64,000 bases of DNA, from contig CAVWEY010000005.1 of NCBI GenBank assembly GCA_963754135.1, positions 62,001 through 126,000 on the forward strand, in the 5' to 3' direction. This document shows positions 17,201 to 29,721 of the stretch, in pieces; position 1 is the stretch's first letter, and every line of letters starts with the position of its first letter. The position numbers were made by a program, and so were the translations under genes. The stretch is from JAJFUI01 sp963754135. Lineage in GTDB: Bacteria > Planctomycetota > Planctomycetia > Pirellulales > Thermoguttaceae. The notes beneath the pieces are model-generated. The model made no database searches and was not told the origin of the DNA. It saw only the letters and a program-made list of their open reading frames with translations.

Positions 17201-18949
17201 TCGCTGGGGACCGTGGTGTCCACGACGGCCACCACGATCGCCCTGAGCGGCACGTTCATCAACAACGGCACGGGAACCACCACCATTACCGACGTCGATC
17301 AGGGCGCCGTCATCGGCGGAATCGCCCTGACCGGCGTCACCGGCAGCGGCGCCTGGTCGTACTCGCTCAACGGCACGGACTTCACCCCCGTGGGGCTCGT
17401 CTCCGCAAGCGACGCGCTGCTGCTGCCCAACACGGCCGAGCTCCAGTACACGCCCGCCAGCGGCGTTGGCGAAACTGCGACGATCACCTACTGCGCTTGG
17501 GACACCACCAGCGGCCAGCCGGGCGGCACCGGCGACACGACCGCCAACGGCGGCGCGACGGCGTTCAGCATGGCCACCGACACCGCTTCGCTCATGGTCA
17601 ATGACGCCCCGGTGCTCTCCGCGGCCAATCCCTCGCTGGGAACCACCGGTTTAGGCGCCGCGGTGACCATCAATCTGGCCGGGACCTTCATCAACAACGG
17701 CGCCGGAACCACGACCATTACCGACCTCGACACCAACGCCGTGGTGGGCGGAATCGCCCTGACCGGCATCACCGGCGCCGGCACCTGGGCCTACTCGCTC
17801 GACGGCACGAACTTCACCTCCGTGCTCACGGTTTCCCCAAGCTCGGCGCCGTTGCTGCCCGGCACCGCCGAGCTGCGCTACACGCCCACCAGCACAGCCA
17901 GCGAAACCGCCACGATTACCTACTGCGCCTGGGATACGACCGCCGGCACCGCCGGGACTACCGCCGACACGACCGCCAACGGCGGCGCCACGGCCTTCAG
18001 CACGGCCACCGACACCGCCTCGCTTACGGTCGCCGGCGGAAGCATCTCCGGCTACGTCTATTTCGACGCCGACATGGACGGCCTGCGCATGGCCCCCAAC
18101 GGACAGGCGGATCCGGGCCTGCCCGGCGTCATCGTCGAACTCTTCAGCCAGGGGAGTTCGGTGGCGACGGCGACCGTCTTGAGCGCCTCGGACGGCTCCT
18201 ACCATTTCAACACCCTGGCCGCCGGGACCTACTCGGTGCAAGCGACGCAACCGACCAACTACCTGGAAGGCCAGGTGACGGTCGGCACGATTGGAGGCGT
18301 GACCACGGGGACGGCCGACCAAGCCCAGTTCGAAATTACGCAGATTACGCTTGGGGCGGGCGGAACCGGCAGCGAGTACAACTTCGGCGAGCTGGGACTG
18401 CAACCCGACCTGATCTCCCTGCGGTTCCTGCTGGCCTCCGCCCCGTCCGCATCCCAGATCATCGACCAACTGGACGTGGCCCCGGCGGTGTACCTCTCCG
18501 GCTCCGCCACCGACGCCGGCTATTCCACAACGTACACGGCCGGCGGCTCGGCGGTGGCGATCGCCGCCTCCAACGCCACGATCAGCGCCCCCAACAGCTC
18601 CATGCTCGCCTCGATGACGGTTTCGATCGTCAATCCGCCCGATGGGGGCAGCGAAACACTGGCCGTCGACGCCTCCGGCACGCCGGTCACTTCCAGCTAC
18701 GCCGACGGCGTGTTGACGCTTACCGGCGCGGCGGATGTGGCCGTCTACCAGAATCTGCTGACGGCGATCACGTACAGCGACACGGCGGCGTCGCCCACCA
18801 CGGGGGACCGCACCATTAACGTTGTGGCCAACGACGGCGTGGTCAATAGTCAGCCGGCCGCCGCCACGGTCCAGGTCCTTTCGCAGTCGCTCTCGGCGGC
18901 CGCCGTCGACGCGGTGCTGGGGCAGCAGGGCAGCGGTCTGCTCGATTAG
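14258..18949 (+). CDS. LEPR-XLL surface protein with cyclophilin-like domain and five large repeats
   Basis: A 1563-residue secreted protein. Residues 34-41 read LESRCLLS, the planctomycete LEPR-XLL motif that follows a basic N-terminus. A peptidyl-prolyl isomerase-like (cyclophilin) domain follows at about 95-245 (FVIQGGNDPP, TSSTEFFVTEEPARSLDFNYTIFG is its recognisable region). Ig/cadherin-like strands come next, then five repeats of about 145 residues beginning near 15838, 16297, 16730, 17177 and 17605, each with TFINNGAGTTTITD and GGIAL. A SdrD-B/Cna-like fold (ISGYVYFDADMDGL) and a cadherin-like end finish it. The start at 14258 is chosen because the LEPR-XLL leader begins there; the frame is open further upstream. 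It ends one base from the convergent porin. Confidence 0.85.
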   Translation: MKKQHLLRWNRSSWRSGRDTRRFQKPRRIAFEALESRCLLSVVGLGSISNVTMLAGTTMFIPLAGSESGLNFAVTASDYSKLTPVIMPQTNQSLQLNVDINGTTETMVFQLFDNLAPATTTWIESLVNSQFYNGLQIYRNGMDGSGNPFVIQGGNDPPTGPIKTDQPTMAEEFNPDLQFTSAGILAMARQTAPSTSSTEFFVTEEPARSLDFNYTIFGFQTAGTSTIQAIAAMADESSTQDPDGIGYLQTPVTITSASIITDTQNGVLELRAPAGATGTVTVTVTASDGTNTSTPVPFTVTIAADSSSNPANPFAAKTPAAPSSVAFVPPSGGSSQTTNLNNSSIAEALQFLVTGVTSGNEVEILADGNPIGEAPAYGTSVTVTTDGSTALMDGSHTITAIQIATGQTVSVTESGGSAATNQTADVPSLNSPSVQLTVDTTPPQFDFTPVTVAVMGTAYTCQATTDDTTAVYQLDQAPAGMTIDATTGLISWTPPVGQPSTVDVTVRATDPASNFSQSSFAIDVLQVNTPPVLQPVNPSMGSTDDNAVVTIPLSGTFINNGAGTTTITDADANAVIGGIALFGVTGNGTWEYSLDGKTFTAVGTVGTHSALLLDRNAVLRYIPDGTGETASISYQAWDTTFGQDGSLLDLTLSAATSPDSPVSTASDTAWLTVNDVTDAVVLTPADPTLGSTTSSAAATISLAGTFIDNGTGTTIITDSNPSGVLGGIALTGVTGSGVWAYSLNGTDFTPVGTVSESAALLLPSTAELLYTPSGTVSETATITYLAWDATSGAAGDQPDLSSAGATGGTTAFSLTPDTASLLVNTAPVLTPAAPSMGTTDENTAITVSLSRTFINNGAGTTTITDADTNDVVGGIALVGVVGNGTWAYSLDGTTFTAVGTVSETSALLLPADAQLQYTPDMANGETATITYRAWDATSGQAGGTADTTANGGSTAFSMATDTASLTVTSVNDVPVLTPASPSLGTVVSTTATTIALSGTFINNGTGTTTITDVDQGAVIGGIALTGVTGSGAWSYSLNGTDFTPVGLVSASDALLLPNTAELQYTPASGVGETATITYCAWDTTSGQPGGTGDTTANGGATAFSMATDTASLMVNDAPVLSAANPSLGTTGLGAAVTINLAGTFINNGAGTTTITDLDTNAVVGGIALTGITGAGTWAYSLDGTNFTSVLTVSPSSAPLLPGTAELRYTPTSTASETATITYCAWDTTAGTAGTTADTTANGGATAFSTATDTASLTVAGGSISGYVYFDADMDGLRMAPNGQADPGLPGVIVELFSQGSSVATATVLSASDGSYHFNTLAAGTYSVQATQPTNYLEGQVTVGTIGGVTTGTADQAQFEITQITLGAGGTGSEYNFGELGLQPDLISLRFLLASAPSASQIIDQLDVAPAVYLSGSATDAGYSTTYTAGGSAVAIAASNATISAPNSSMLASMTVSIVNPPDGGSETLAVDASGTPVTSSYADGVLTLTGAADVAVYQNLLTAITYSDTAASPTTGDRTINVVANDGVVNSQPAAATVQVLSQSLSAAAVDAVLGQQGSGLLD

Positions 18950-18950
18950 C

Positions 18951-20282
18951 TCAGAAGCGGTACTCCAGCCCGAGCGTCAGCCCTTGCGCCCAATAGTCCG
19001 TCGTGACGAACCGCGGCTGGGTGCCGGGAAGCCCGTCAGCGTGCCGGAGGAGAACTGGCTCGGATTCAACTCGGCGTCGACCTGGTCGGTGGGGCGGACG
19101 ACCCGGCTCCAGTAGAGCAGCGTGTAGCCGCAGGTGGCTTTCAGCCGGCAGGTGAGGTCGTAGCCGAGGGTCAGGCCCAGTTCGGGCATGACCGAAAAGC
19201 CCGTCTGTGTGAAGGTTCCCGAGTTGGTGGGCAGGGCCAGAAAGCCGCCGGGGGCGACCACGGGCGTTCCGCCGGGAGGAGTGGTCGTTGTGGTGCCGCC
19301 GACGGTCAGCCGCGATTGCGTGCTGCCCAGGCCGAGCTTGCCCAGCACATCCAGCGACCAGCGGCCACAGCGGCTCTTGGCGGAAACACCCAGTTCGCCC
19401 CCTTGAAATTCGTTCCGGGTGTTAAACAGGTCGGAGACCGCGATGACGGTTCCGGTCTCGATCGGCGGCTTGTCGATAATGGACGTCAAGGAATTGACGG
19501 CCAGCCCCTCGGTGAGCTGGCCATACCGGTAGCCGATCAACAAGTCCAGCTCTTCGCCGCACTCGCGGAACACGACTTGCCGGTAGAGCGCGTCGACCGA
19601 TTCCAGTTCGTTGCTGATGCTGGTGCTGAGCGAGCCGCTCTGCACGCCGGGCTCGGCCAGGATCAGGGCGTCTGGAAGGAAGGTTTGAGCGTTGAAGAAC
19701 GGTTGGGTGAGGGTCGGATAGTCGGTGCTCGTCTGGGTGAACGTCGCGGTGCTGCTGGCGAGGAACAGATACGTCACCTCGAAGCCCGACTCCTGGCACT
19801 CCGACAGCCAACCGCCCAGCGAGAGCCGGGCGCCGGAGCGGATCCCTTGGTCAACGTTCTGGTCGCCGAAGAGGGTGTTTGTGCCGGCCAGATCGGTGGC
19901 GGCCAGCGGCGGCAGGTGGGCCGACTTGCCCCACCACATCAAGTAGTCGCCGCGGAACCAGAAGCACCCCTGGCACGGATAGCAGCAAGGGCCGCCGTCG
20001 CCGTCGCCGTCGCAGTCGCCGCCGCAATCGCCGCCGCCGTCACAGGCGCCGGAGGGGTCGGCATCGCAGCCGGAATACTGCGGGCGCTGCGGCCCACGCG
20101 GAGCGTCATTGCCCGACTGCATTTCGGGCGGGAGTTGCCACGGGGCCGCGGTGGCAATATCCGTTTGGGCCTTCACGGAGGTCCCGTTCAGAACGGGCGC
20201 TCCATAGCAGGGTTGTACCAATAATCGCTGCAAGACGGCATTCCCACGGGAACGCCACGGCGGGAGAACATCGAGCCAGCAT
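18951..20282 (-). CDS. BBP7-family outer-membrane porin with frame breaks at both ends
   Basis: The central frame has a Cys/Asp/Gly-rich leader and then CFWFRGDYLMWWGK, the typical start of a planctomycete BBP7 barrel, followed by alternating strands up to DAELNPSQFSSGTLTG. Two corrections complete it. Near 19030 a frame change gives RFVTTDYWAQGLTLGLEYRF and a stop at 18951; the terminal Phe is the expected barrel end. Near 20190 a frame change links to MLARCSPAVAFP.. CRLAAIIGTTLLWSA, a good signal peptide starting at 20282. AGGAG sits eight bases before that ATG. The gene is convergent with the LEPR-XLL gene. It is probably a structural outer-membrane protein with unknown cargo. Confidence 0.75.
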
Positions 20283-20541
20283 GGGTTGGCTCCTAACAGG
20301 TTTCTCCCCCCTGCTGAAGCCGGAACCGCGAACCGTGCCCTTATCGGCAACCCGGCTGCCGCCCTTGATCCTATTTGCGGCTTAGGGCCAATACCCGGCA
20401 ATTTGAGTTATTTTGGGCCTTTGGGCAAGATACCAGGCGGCGGTGAATCGTTGGCGTTCGGTCCTCGCTGTGCTATCACCCCAGGCGCATGGACCTCCAT
20501 CGCCGCGGGTTGCTTCGATCCAACCTTGCAAGGAGAATCCG

Positions 20542-20685
20542 ATGAGGAAATACAAGATTGTGTACGTGGGCGGATGCTTCAGCGCCATCGTGGTGCTCGT
20601 GGCGTTCTTTTCGGTCATCGCGATTCCGCTCGCTCTAATGATGATGCCCGAGATGTACGAAATCGTCGAGGTTTCACCCGCGTAG
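20542..20685 (+). CDS. 47-residue single-span membrane protein
   Basis: A tiny protein, MRKYKIVYVGGCFSAIVVLV.., with one long hydrophobic segment and a short acidic end (MYEIVEVSPA). AAGGAG lies seven bases before the ATG, the best ribosome site in this neighbourhood, which argues that the gene is real. No family was recognised. The next small membrane protein starts 12 bases later, so the two may be co-expressed. Confidence 0.55.
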   Translation: MRKYKIVYVGGCFSAIVVLVAFFSVIAIPLALMMMPEMYEIVEVSPA

Positions 20686-20697
20686 GCGTTCACGGCC

Positions 20698-20997
20698 ATG
20701 CCCGAAGCAGTCAAAACCGCTTCGGCCGGCGGTGGTTCGCGCGTCCGGCCGTGGCGAGGAGGTATCCGTCTGGCCGGCCTGGCCCTGCCGTGCCTGATCG
20801 TGCTGGGGCTGATGGCGCTGCCGTATCTGGACCGGAAGCCGGCGGGAAGCGGCTGCTACACGATCCGCCGCCGCCAGTTGGTCTACTTGCTGTTTCAGTC
20901 GGCCTTCTGGCTTTGGATCCTCCTGATCGTGGTGGGGGTATTCCTGCGGGGGCCGGACTGGAGCTTCTTCGGGCCGTACCAGATTCGCGTGCCCTGA
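20698..20997 (+). CDS. Small membrane protein resembling the C-terminal end of a cytochrome b subunit
   Basis: A 99-residue protein with two membrane spans (LAGLALPCLIVLGLMALPYL and LFQSAFWLWILLIVVGVFL). The strings ALPYLDRKPAG and GVFLRGPDWSFFGPYQ match what I know of the last helices of planctomycete cytochrome b/b6-like (menaquinol reductase) subunits. The heme-ligating helices are absent, so this is either a split small subunit or a stand-alone relic. No other bc-complex gene is present nearby. The ribosome site is weak. Confidence 0.55.
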   Translation: MPEAVKTASAGGGSRVRPWRGGIRLAGLALPCLIVLGLMALPYLDRKPAGSGCYTIRRRQLVYLLFQSAFWLWILLIVVGVFLRGPDWSFFGPYQIRVP

Positions 20998-21004
20998 ATT
21001 TGCT

Positions 21005-21063
21005 GTAGGACGAGATTTCCAACTCGTCCCAGGGGATGGGACGAGTTGGAAAACTCGTCCTAC
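21005..21063. repeat. Palindromic repeat, 'GTAGGACGAG' type
   Basis: Twenty-six-base arms (21005-21030 and 21038-21063) with one mismatched patch and a seven-base loop. It sits just after the cytochrome b-like gene and could also act as a terminator. Confidence 0.75.
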
Positions 21064-21326
21064 AAGTGCAACCGCCTTATCTTGGCGCGAGGCCTAAGCG
21101 CGCCGGTCCCGCACTTTATCCCGATTGTGTCGCTCGGGGTTGCGGAAAAGTCTACCGCCGGGGAGCGTCTGTGGTTGCCTGATAGTTGGCAAGTCCTCTA
21201 CGACCTATATTTCGGCAGATTGTCCCCAGGCCGTCTTCGCGATGTCGGCCTAGTGGAGGCGTATTTGCCGTGGGGCAGGCGGCGGGGCCGGCCCCTTCGG
21301 CACTCCGACGCCGTGGAGGTCCGTCA

Positions 21327-25350
<4,024 letters not shown>

Positions 25351-25351
25351 C

Positions 25352-26314
25352 ATGAAAGTCCTGATTATCGACGACAGCCCGGACGCTTTGCAGGTGGCCA
25401 AGGTCCGCCTGGCGAAGGAACAGCTTGAAGTCGTTTGCGCCGACGGGGGCGTTGCCGGCCTGGAGGCCGCCCGCCGCGAGCATCCCGACCTGATCCTGCT
25501 CGACGTGGACATGCCCGACATGTCCGGCTTCGAGGTCTGCCGCATCCTCAAGTCGGACGCGGACCTGTGCATGATTCCCGTCCTCTTCCTCTCCGGCTCG
25601 GTCGCGCCGGAAGACAAGGTGCAAGGCTTGGACCTGGGGGGGGTGGACTACGTGGGCAAACCTTTCGACGCCTTCGAGCTTCGGGCACGGGTGCGGGCCG
25701 CGCTGCGGACCAAGCACTTGCAGGACCTGTTGATCGACCATGCCCACATCGACCCGCTCACCGGGCTGCCGAACCGCCGGGCACTGATGGAACGGCTGCA
25801 ACAGGAGTGGGCCCGCATCGAACGGCACGGCGGGCAGATGTCGTTCATCATGGCCGACCTCGATCATTTCAAGGGGGTCAACGACCGTTTCGGCCATCAG
25901 GTCGGCGACCGGGTGCTCCAGGAGACGGCCCGCGCCATCGCCGGCCAGTGCCGCGAGACCGACCTGCCCGCCCGCTACGGCGGCGAGGAGTTCGCCGTCG
26001 TCGTCCCCCACGGGACGGTCGAGAGCGCGGTCCACCTGGCCGAGCGGTGCCGGCGGGAGATCGAAGGGGCCTGCGTCGTCGTGAGGAACGAGATGGCCCA
26101 GGTGACGGGCAGCTTCGGAGTGGCCGATTCCCACGGCGCAACCTCGCCCGAAGCCCTTATCCAGCGGGCCGACGAGGCGCTTTATCGGGCCAAGCAGTCC
26201 GGGCGGAACCGGGTCGAGCCCTATCGCACGGAAACCGCGCCGCCGCCGCCGGCTGCCCCCACCGATCCCGCCCCATTCCCATCGCCGGAACAGCAGCCGG
26301 CATTAGGGATGTAG
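25352..26314 (+). CDS. Response regulator with GGDEF domain (diguanylate cyclase)
   Basis: A 320-residue protein. The receiver at residues 1-120 has acidic pocket IIDDSPD, phospho-acceptor Asp51 (ILLDVDMP) and the lysine of VGKPF. The GGDEF domain has the active signature RYGGEEF and the inhibitory I-site RETD exactly five residues before it, so it should make cyclic di-GMP and be product-inhibited. A Pro-rich tail of about 25 residues ends the protein. The start at 25352 lies one base after the upstream kinase stop, so the pair form an operon and a likely phosphorelay. A closely similar copy of its 3' end survives at 29512-29635. Confidence 0.93.
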   Translation: MKVLIIDDSPDALQVAKVRLAKEQLEVVCADGGVAGLEAARREHPDLILLDVDMPDMSGFEVCRILKSDADLCMIPVLFLSGSVAPEDKVQGLDLGGVDYVGKPFDAFELRARVRAALRTKHLQDLLIDHAHIDPLTGLPNRRALMERLQQEWARIERHGGQMSFIMADLDHFKGVNDRFGHQVGDRVLQETARAIAGQCRETDLPARYGGEEFAVVVPHGTVESAVHLAERCRREIEGACVVVRNEMAQVTGSFGVADSHGATSPEALIQRADEALYRAKQSGRNRVEPYRTETAPPPPAAPTDPAPFPSPEQQPALGM

Positions 26315-26604
26315 ATGCGGAATCCTGCCGCGTCGCGCTTGCGGATTGCCCGCCGGCAGTAGTTCCGGGCACATTATACCGGGAACACCCCGGAACGCGG
26401 AACGCCGGCACCATTCTGGGCCTCCTTCAGAGGCCCTAGCATGGGGACATTTCTATCGGTGAGAATAGGGGTCAATTCTATCTGGGAATGACAAATTGTT
26501 CGCCTTTATTGGCTCTTATGGCAAGAACAAGCTAAATTTCAATAGGGACCCCTGGATGCCGAGTTGTCTCCGATGGTAATTGCCTTGTCGCGCGGGGATT
26601 CGTC
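26315..26604. other. Intergenic region before the TadE gene
   Basis: It holds a 7-base-stem hairpin GGGCCTCCTTCAGAGGCCC at 26418-26436 without a T run, CCGGGAACA/TGTGCCCGGAA-like inverted bits near 26365-26390, and an AATAGGGGTCAATTC motif near 26465. No gene is seen. Confidence 0.4.
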
Positions 26605-27069
26605 ATGGGTATGCGAACTGATCGAAAAGGGGCGGCCGCCGTCGAGTTTGCCTTGGTGGCCCCGGTGCTCTGCGGGATGATTCTGGGCATGATCGAGGTC
26701 GGGCGGGCAATTCAAGTCCAACAGGTGCTGGTCAACGCGGTCCGCGAAGGTTGTCGCGCGTATTGCGATAATACGGCCACCGTGACGTTGAACGGGCAGA
26801 CCTATACAGGGGGCACGTCGGCCTATGCAATCGCCCTGGTCCAGTATTCTTTGGAAAACGCTAACGTTGGCATTACCACCAGCAATATCAATAACGTAAC
26901 CGTGACGGCGTCTGCGCCGACTACGATTACCCTGAGCGGTATCTCTTTGCAGTCGGCGACGGTCACAGCGACGCTGCCGTATTCATTGGTTGCCTACTCT
27001 CCCCCCTTCATCATGGGATCGCGGAACCTGACGGCGAGCATTACCATGAGCTACCCGACAAATCCGTAA
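26605..27069 (+). CDS. TadE-type pseudopilin-like protein
   Basis: A 154-residue protein with the TadE signature at its N-terminus: a basic start (MRTDRKG), then GAAAVEFALVAPVLCGMILG and EVGRAIQVQQ, in which the Glu follows a short hydrophobic run. The rest is a Thr/Ser/Val-rich strand-forming domain. TadE proteins are minor components of Flp/Tad pili or planctomycete surface appendages. ATG codons at 26605 and 26611 are both possible, with GGGGA upstream. The TadG-like gene follows after 23 bases, which suggests an operon. The assembly ATPase is not in the window. Confidence 0.82.
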   Translation: MGMRTDRKGAAAVEFALVAPVLCGMILGMIEVGRAIQVQQVLVNAVREGCRAYCDNTATVTLNGQTYTGGTSAYAIALVQYSLENANVGITTSNINNVTVTASAPTTITLSGISLQSATVTATLPYSLVAYSPPFIMGSRNLTASITMSYPTNP

Positions 27070-27092
27070 CGCTTCTTTGGAGCACGTGCATC

Positions 27093-28709
27093 ATGTTACA
27101 ACAGCCATCAAAACTCAAGCAACGTCGCCGCGGCGCGATCGCGGTTCTCGCTGCGGTAATGTGTGTAGTTCTATTGGGAATGATCGCCTTCGCCGTGGAT
27201 ATGGGCTACCTGGCGATGGCCCAAACACAACTCCAAGCGGCGGCCGACTCGGCGGCCCTTGCTGGCGCGGCTGTCGCCAATCAGGGGCAAAGCGCCGTAT
27301 TCTCCGTCGCTCAGTATTTCGCTTCACAAAACACAGTAGCGGGACGAGCGGTCCAGATCGCCAGCTCCAGCGACGTCCAGCTTGGCACCTGGGACACCAG
27401 TTCGCGGACCTTCACGCCGACCACTACCCCCGGAAACGCGGTCCAGGTGACGGTGCGGACCAACGCCGCCAACGGTGGCTCTACCGGGCTGTTTTTTGGA
27501 CGGATATTCGGCAAGTCATCGCAGGACCAGAGCGCTACGGCCGTCGCCACCATGAATCCCCGCGACATCGCCTTCGTCGTAGACCTGTCCGGCTCGATGA
27601 ACGACGACACGACCCCCGGCAGTTCCACGTGCAATACGGGCCTCATGCAGACCGTTTACAACGAATTTGGCTTCGGCACGTATCCGGGGTCCAGCGTGGC
27701 GCTCAACACGAGTAAGTCGACTAGTTGGGTAATGACAAACCAGATTAAACCGAACATGCCGAACGCCACACCCGCGCCAAACACATCGAGCAGCGCATCG
27801 GTCAATTATTGGGGCAGTTATATCAGTTACGCGAAGTCCAACTGGGGGGGCGCATTGGGCTATCAATCATACCTTGCCTTTATGATGTACTACGGCCGGG
27901 ACGTGCCGCCCGACGGCACGGACTACACCCCTTTGTCGCTCAACAGCAACCTTTGTAGCTGTCCCCTGCATTCGGAGACCGTCGGCACGCAGTCGTTTAA
28001 CTTTCCGCCGGATGAGATGCCCACCCATGCCATGCGCTGCGCCCTGATCTCCGCCATCCAGGTCATTCAGAGTTGCAACCAGTCGATTACCGACCCCAAC
28101 CAACAAGACTGGGTGTCGATCATCACTTTCGACACTGCCGCCAGAATCCAACAGTCGTTGACCAGCAATTACAGCACCGTAATGCAGGCCTGCACACAAC
28201 TCCAGGCGTGCAGCGACACCGCCCTCTCTACCGACACCCAAGCTGGCCTGGCGTTGGCAGCCAGCCACCTCAGCAGCGCGGGACGCACCAACACTAACAA
28301 GATCGTCATCCTCCTGACCGACGGTGGCGCCAACCTCATGCAAAGCTCCAGCAGCACGGTCAACAGTTACGTCAACGCGAACCCCAGCACCTGGACGAAT
28401 CCTAGCACCGGTCAAACCGTCAACAACTGGACGATGACGGGCAGCTACCAGACACAAATGCAAGCGGCCCTGATGCAAACCAACATGCTGCAGGGGGAGA
28501 ACTACAGCGTCTATGCGGCGGGTGTGGGTGACGCAAGCACGGATTCTTCGGCGAGCAACTTTTTGAACAGCCTTGCCCGCATGGCCGGCACCGCCAACAG
28601 CAACGGCACTGCCCCCCTCGGCGGGAACAATCCGGCCACGTACCAAGCCAACGTGACGCAGATCTTTCAGAACATCATTACGAACCCGAAGCTGCGCATC
28701 GTGCAATAA
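27093..28709 (+). CDS. TadG-like protein with von Willebrand A domain
   Basis: A 538-residue protein. The N-terminus RRRGAIAVLAAVMCVVLLGM is the Tad-type membrane leader followed by DMGYLAMAQTQLQAAADSAALAGA, the conserved TadG helix. A von Willebrand factor A domain begins near residue 160, with the metal-binding DxSxS at Asp164, Ser166 and Ser168 (VVDLSGSMN). KIVILLTDGGAN further on is another vWA strand. The protein is expected to be anchored in the membrane with the vWA domain outside, probably for adhesion or pilus function. It follows the TadE gene in the same direction. Confidence 0.85.
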   Translation: MLQQPSKLKQRRRGAIAVLAAVMCVVLLGMIAFAVDMGYLAMAQTQLQAAADSAALAGAAVANQGQSAVFSVAQYFASQNTVAGRAVQIASSSDVQLGTWDTSSRTFTPTTTPGNAVQVTVRTNAANGGSTGLFFGRIFGKSSQDQSATAVATMNPRDIAFVVDLSGSMNDDTTPGSSTCNTGLMQTVYNEFGFGTYPGSSVALNTSKSTSWVMTNQIKPNMPNATPAPNTSSSASVNYWGSYISYAKSNWGGALGYQSYLAFMMYYGRDVPPDGTDYTPLSLNSNLCSCPLHSETVGTQSFNFPPDEMPTHAMRCALISAIQVIQSCNQSITDPNQQDWVSIITFDTAARIQQSLTSNYSTVMQACTQLQACSDTALSTDTQAGLALAASHLSSAGRTNTNKIVILLTDGGANLMQSSSSTVNSYVNANPSTWTNPSTGQTVNNWTMTGSYQTQMQAALMQTNMLQGENYSVYAAGVGDASTDSSASNFLNSLARMAGTANSNGTAPLGGNNPATYQANVTQIFQNIITNPKLRIVQ

Positions 28710-28723
28710 CGGCAAAAATCGAG

Positions 28724-29496
28724 TTCCGGGGACACGTTACCTAATTATCGCCGTTTTCTTGTTTGGGGCTTGCGTGGTTTTGGCTTTGGGCCGGGTTTCT
28801 GCGGTTTCAAAACGCGGCCCGCAAGGCGCTCCAAACGATCCAAAAACGCCGAACTGCCTAGCGGCCGGCCCGTACGCCCGTGCGATCGCAAATCCCGAAG
28901 CTCTTCCTCCGGCATCGCACTCCTCAAGAAGGCTTTCCAATCGCTCACCATCGCCAAGAGAGGCGCGACTTTGACCAGCCGGTCGTCCCGGCCCGAGAGG
29001 TGCGCCTTGGCACTGCTCCACGGCCACTGGCGCGGCGCTCCACCAGTTTCGCTCGAACGGGATTCAACTCCACGTAGCGCGCCGCCGCTAACAGGTACGG
29101 CTCGTCCATGACGAACGAAGCGAACCGCCCTTGCCACAAGTAGCCGCGCCATTGTTCGCGGAAATTGATTCGCCGCGTGTAGCGCCGGTGCGCTTTGCCA
29201 ATGGCCCGCCGTAGGCCGTCTTCGGTCTTGGGCACCGCGATCAGGTGGACGTGATTGGGCATCAGGCAATAGCCCCAAATCTCGACCCCCTCCCCGCGGC
29301 ACCACTCGGCCATCACTCCAAGTACGCTGCGTAGTCCCCATCGTTGAAAAACGTCTGCTGTCGGCGGTTGCCGCGTTGCGTAACGTGGTGGGGCAAACCA
29401 GGAATAACCAACCGTGCCAATCTTGCCATGACCGCATGACCGGAGATTAGCAATTTCCTCACTTCTTGTCAATAGTTCGGTATTATGTCCCCGGAA
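28724..29496 (-). mobile_element. RAYT-carrying element with 'TTCCGGGGACA' ends
   Basis: Inverted ends TTCCGGGGACA (from 28724) and TGTCCCCGGAA (ending near 29495), each followed inward by TTA/AAT-rich bases, enclose the Y1 transposase remnant. The same end motif recurs at 38094, 38431, 38521, 38668, 40083 and 40187, so this is the likely parent of that repeat family. Confidence 0.65.
28745..29430 (-). pseudogene. REP-associated Y1 transposase (RAYT), two frame breaks
   Basis: Three frames rebuild a RAYT of about 228 residues. The N-terminus MARLARLVIPGLPHHVTQRG (start 29430) is followed by the HUH motif MPNHVHLI and a Tyr-bearing helix (AHRRYTRRINF). ELNPVRAKLV is the family's conserved end, and a basic tail (KPGPKPKPRKPQTRKRR) finishes it. 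Frame changes are needed near 29317-29320 and near 29035. Y1 transposases of this kind act on single-stranded hairpins of REP elements. The tail KVAPLLAMVSDWKAFL is shared with the deletion derivative at 38157. Whether it was active recently is unclear. Confidence 0.72.
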
Positions 29497-29511
29497 CTCG
29501 CCCGGAACTCG

Positions 29512-29635
29512 CAAGCAGTCCGGGCGGAACCGGGTCGAGCCGTATCGGTCCGAAACCGCAGCCCCGCCACCGGTCGCGGCTCCGGTCGGCCCCGCTCCCT
29601 TCCCTTCGCCGGAGCATCATCCGGCGGCGGAGTAA
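29512..29635 (+). pseudogene. Orphan 3' end of a second GGDEF response-regulator gene
   Basis: The frame reads QSGRNRVEPYRSETAAPPPV and ends with PSPEHHPAAE and TAA at 29633. It is clearly homologous to the tail of the regulator at 25352-26314 (QSGRNRVEPYRTETAPPPPA). Nothing upstream continues the domain; the RAYT element abuts it. It appears to be the remnant of a tandem paralogue. Confidence 0.7.
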
Positions 29636-29721
29636 CGATCTGTGCTTCGTGGTGCAGCCGAGACGGCCGGACCGCAATTGCCGCCCCGCCGCTCATTCGT
29701 ACCCAATTGCCGCCCCGCCGC

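Noticed and set aside
15838..18030. Repeats as a mobile or CRISPR-like array
   Set aside because: The periodicity of about 430-460 bases is in frame and encodes repeated protein domains.
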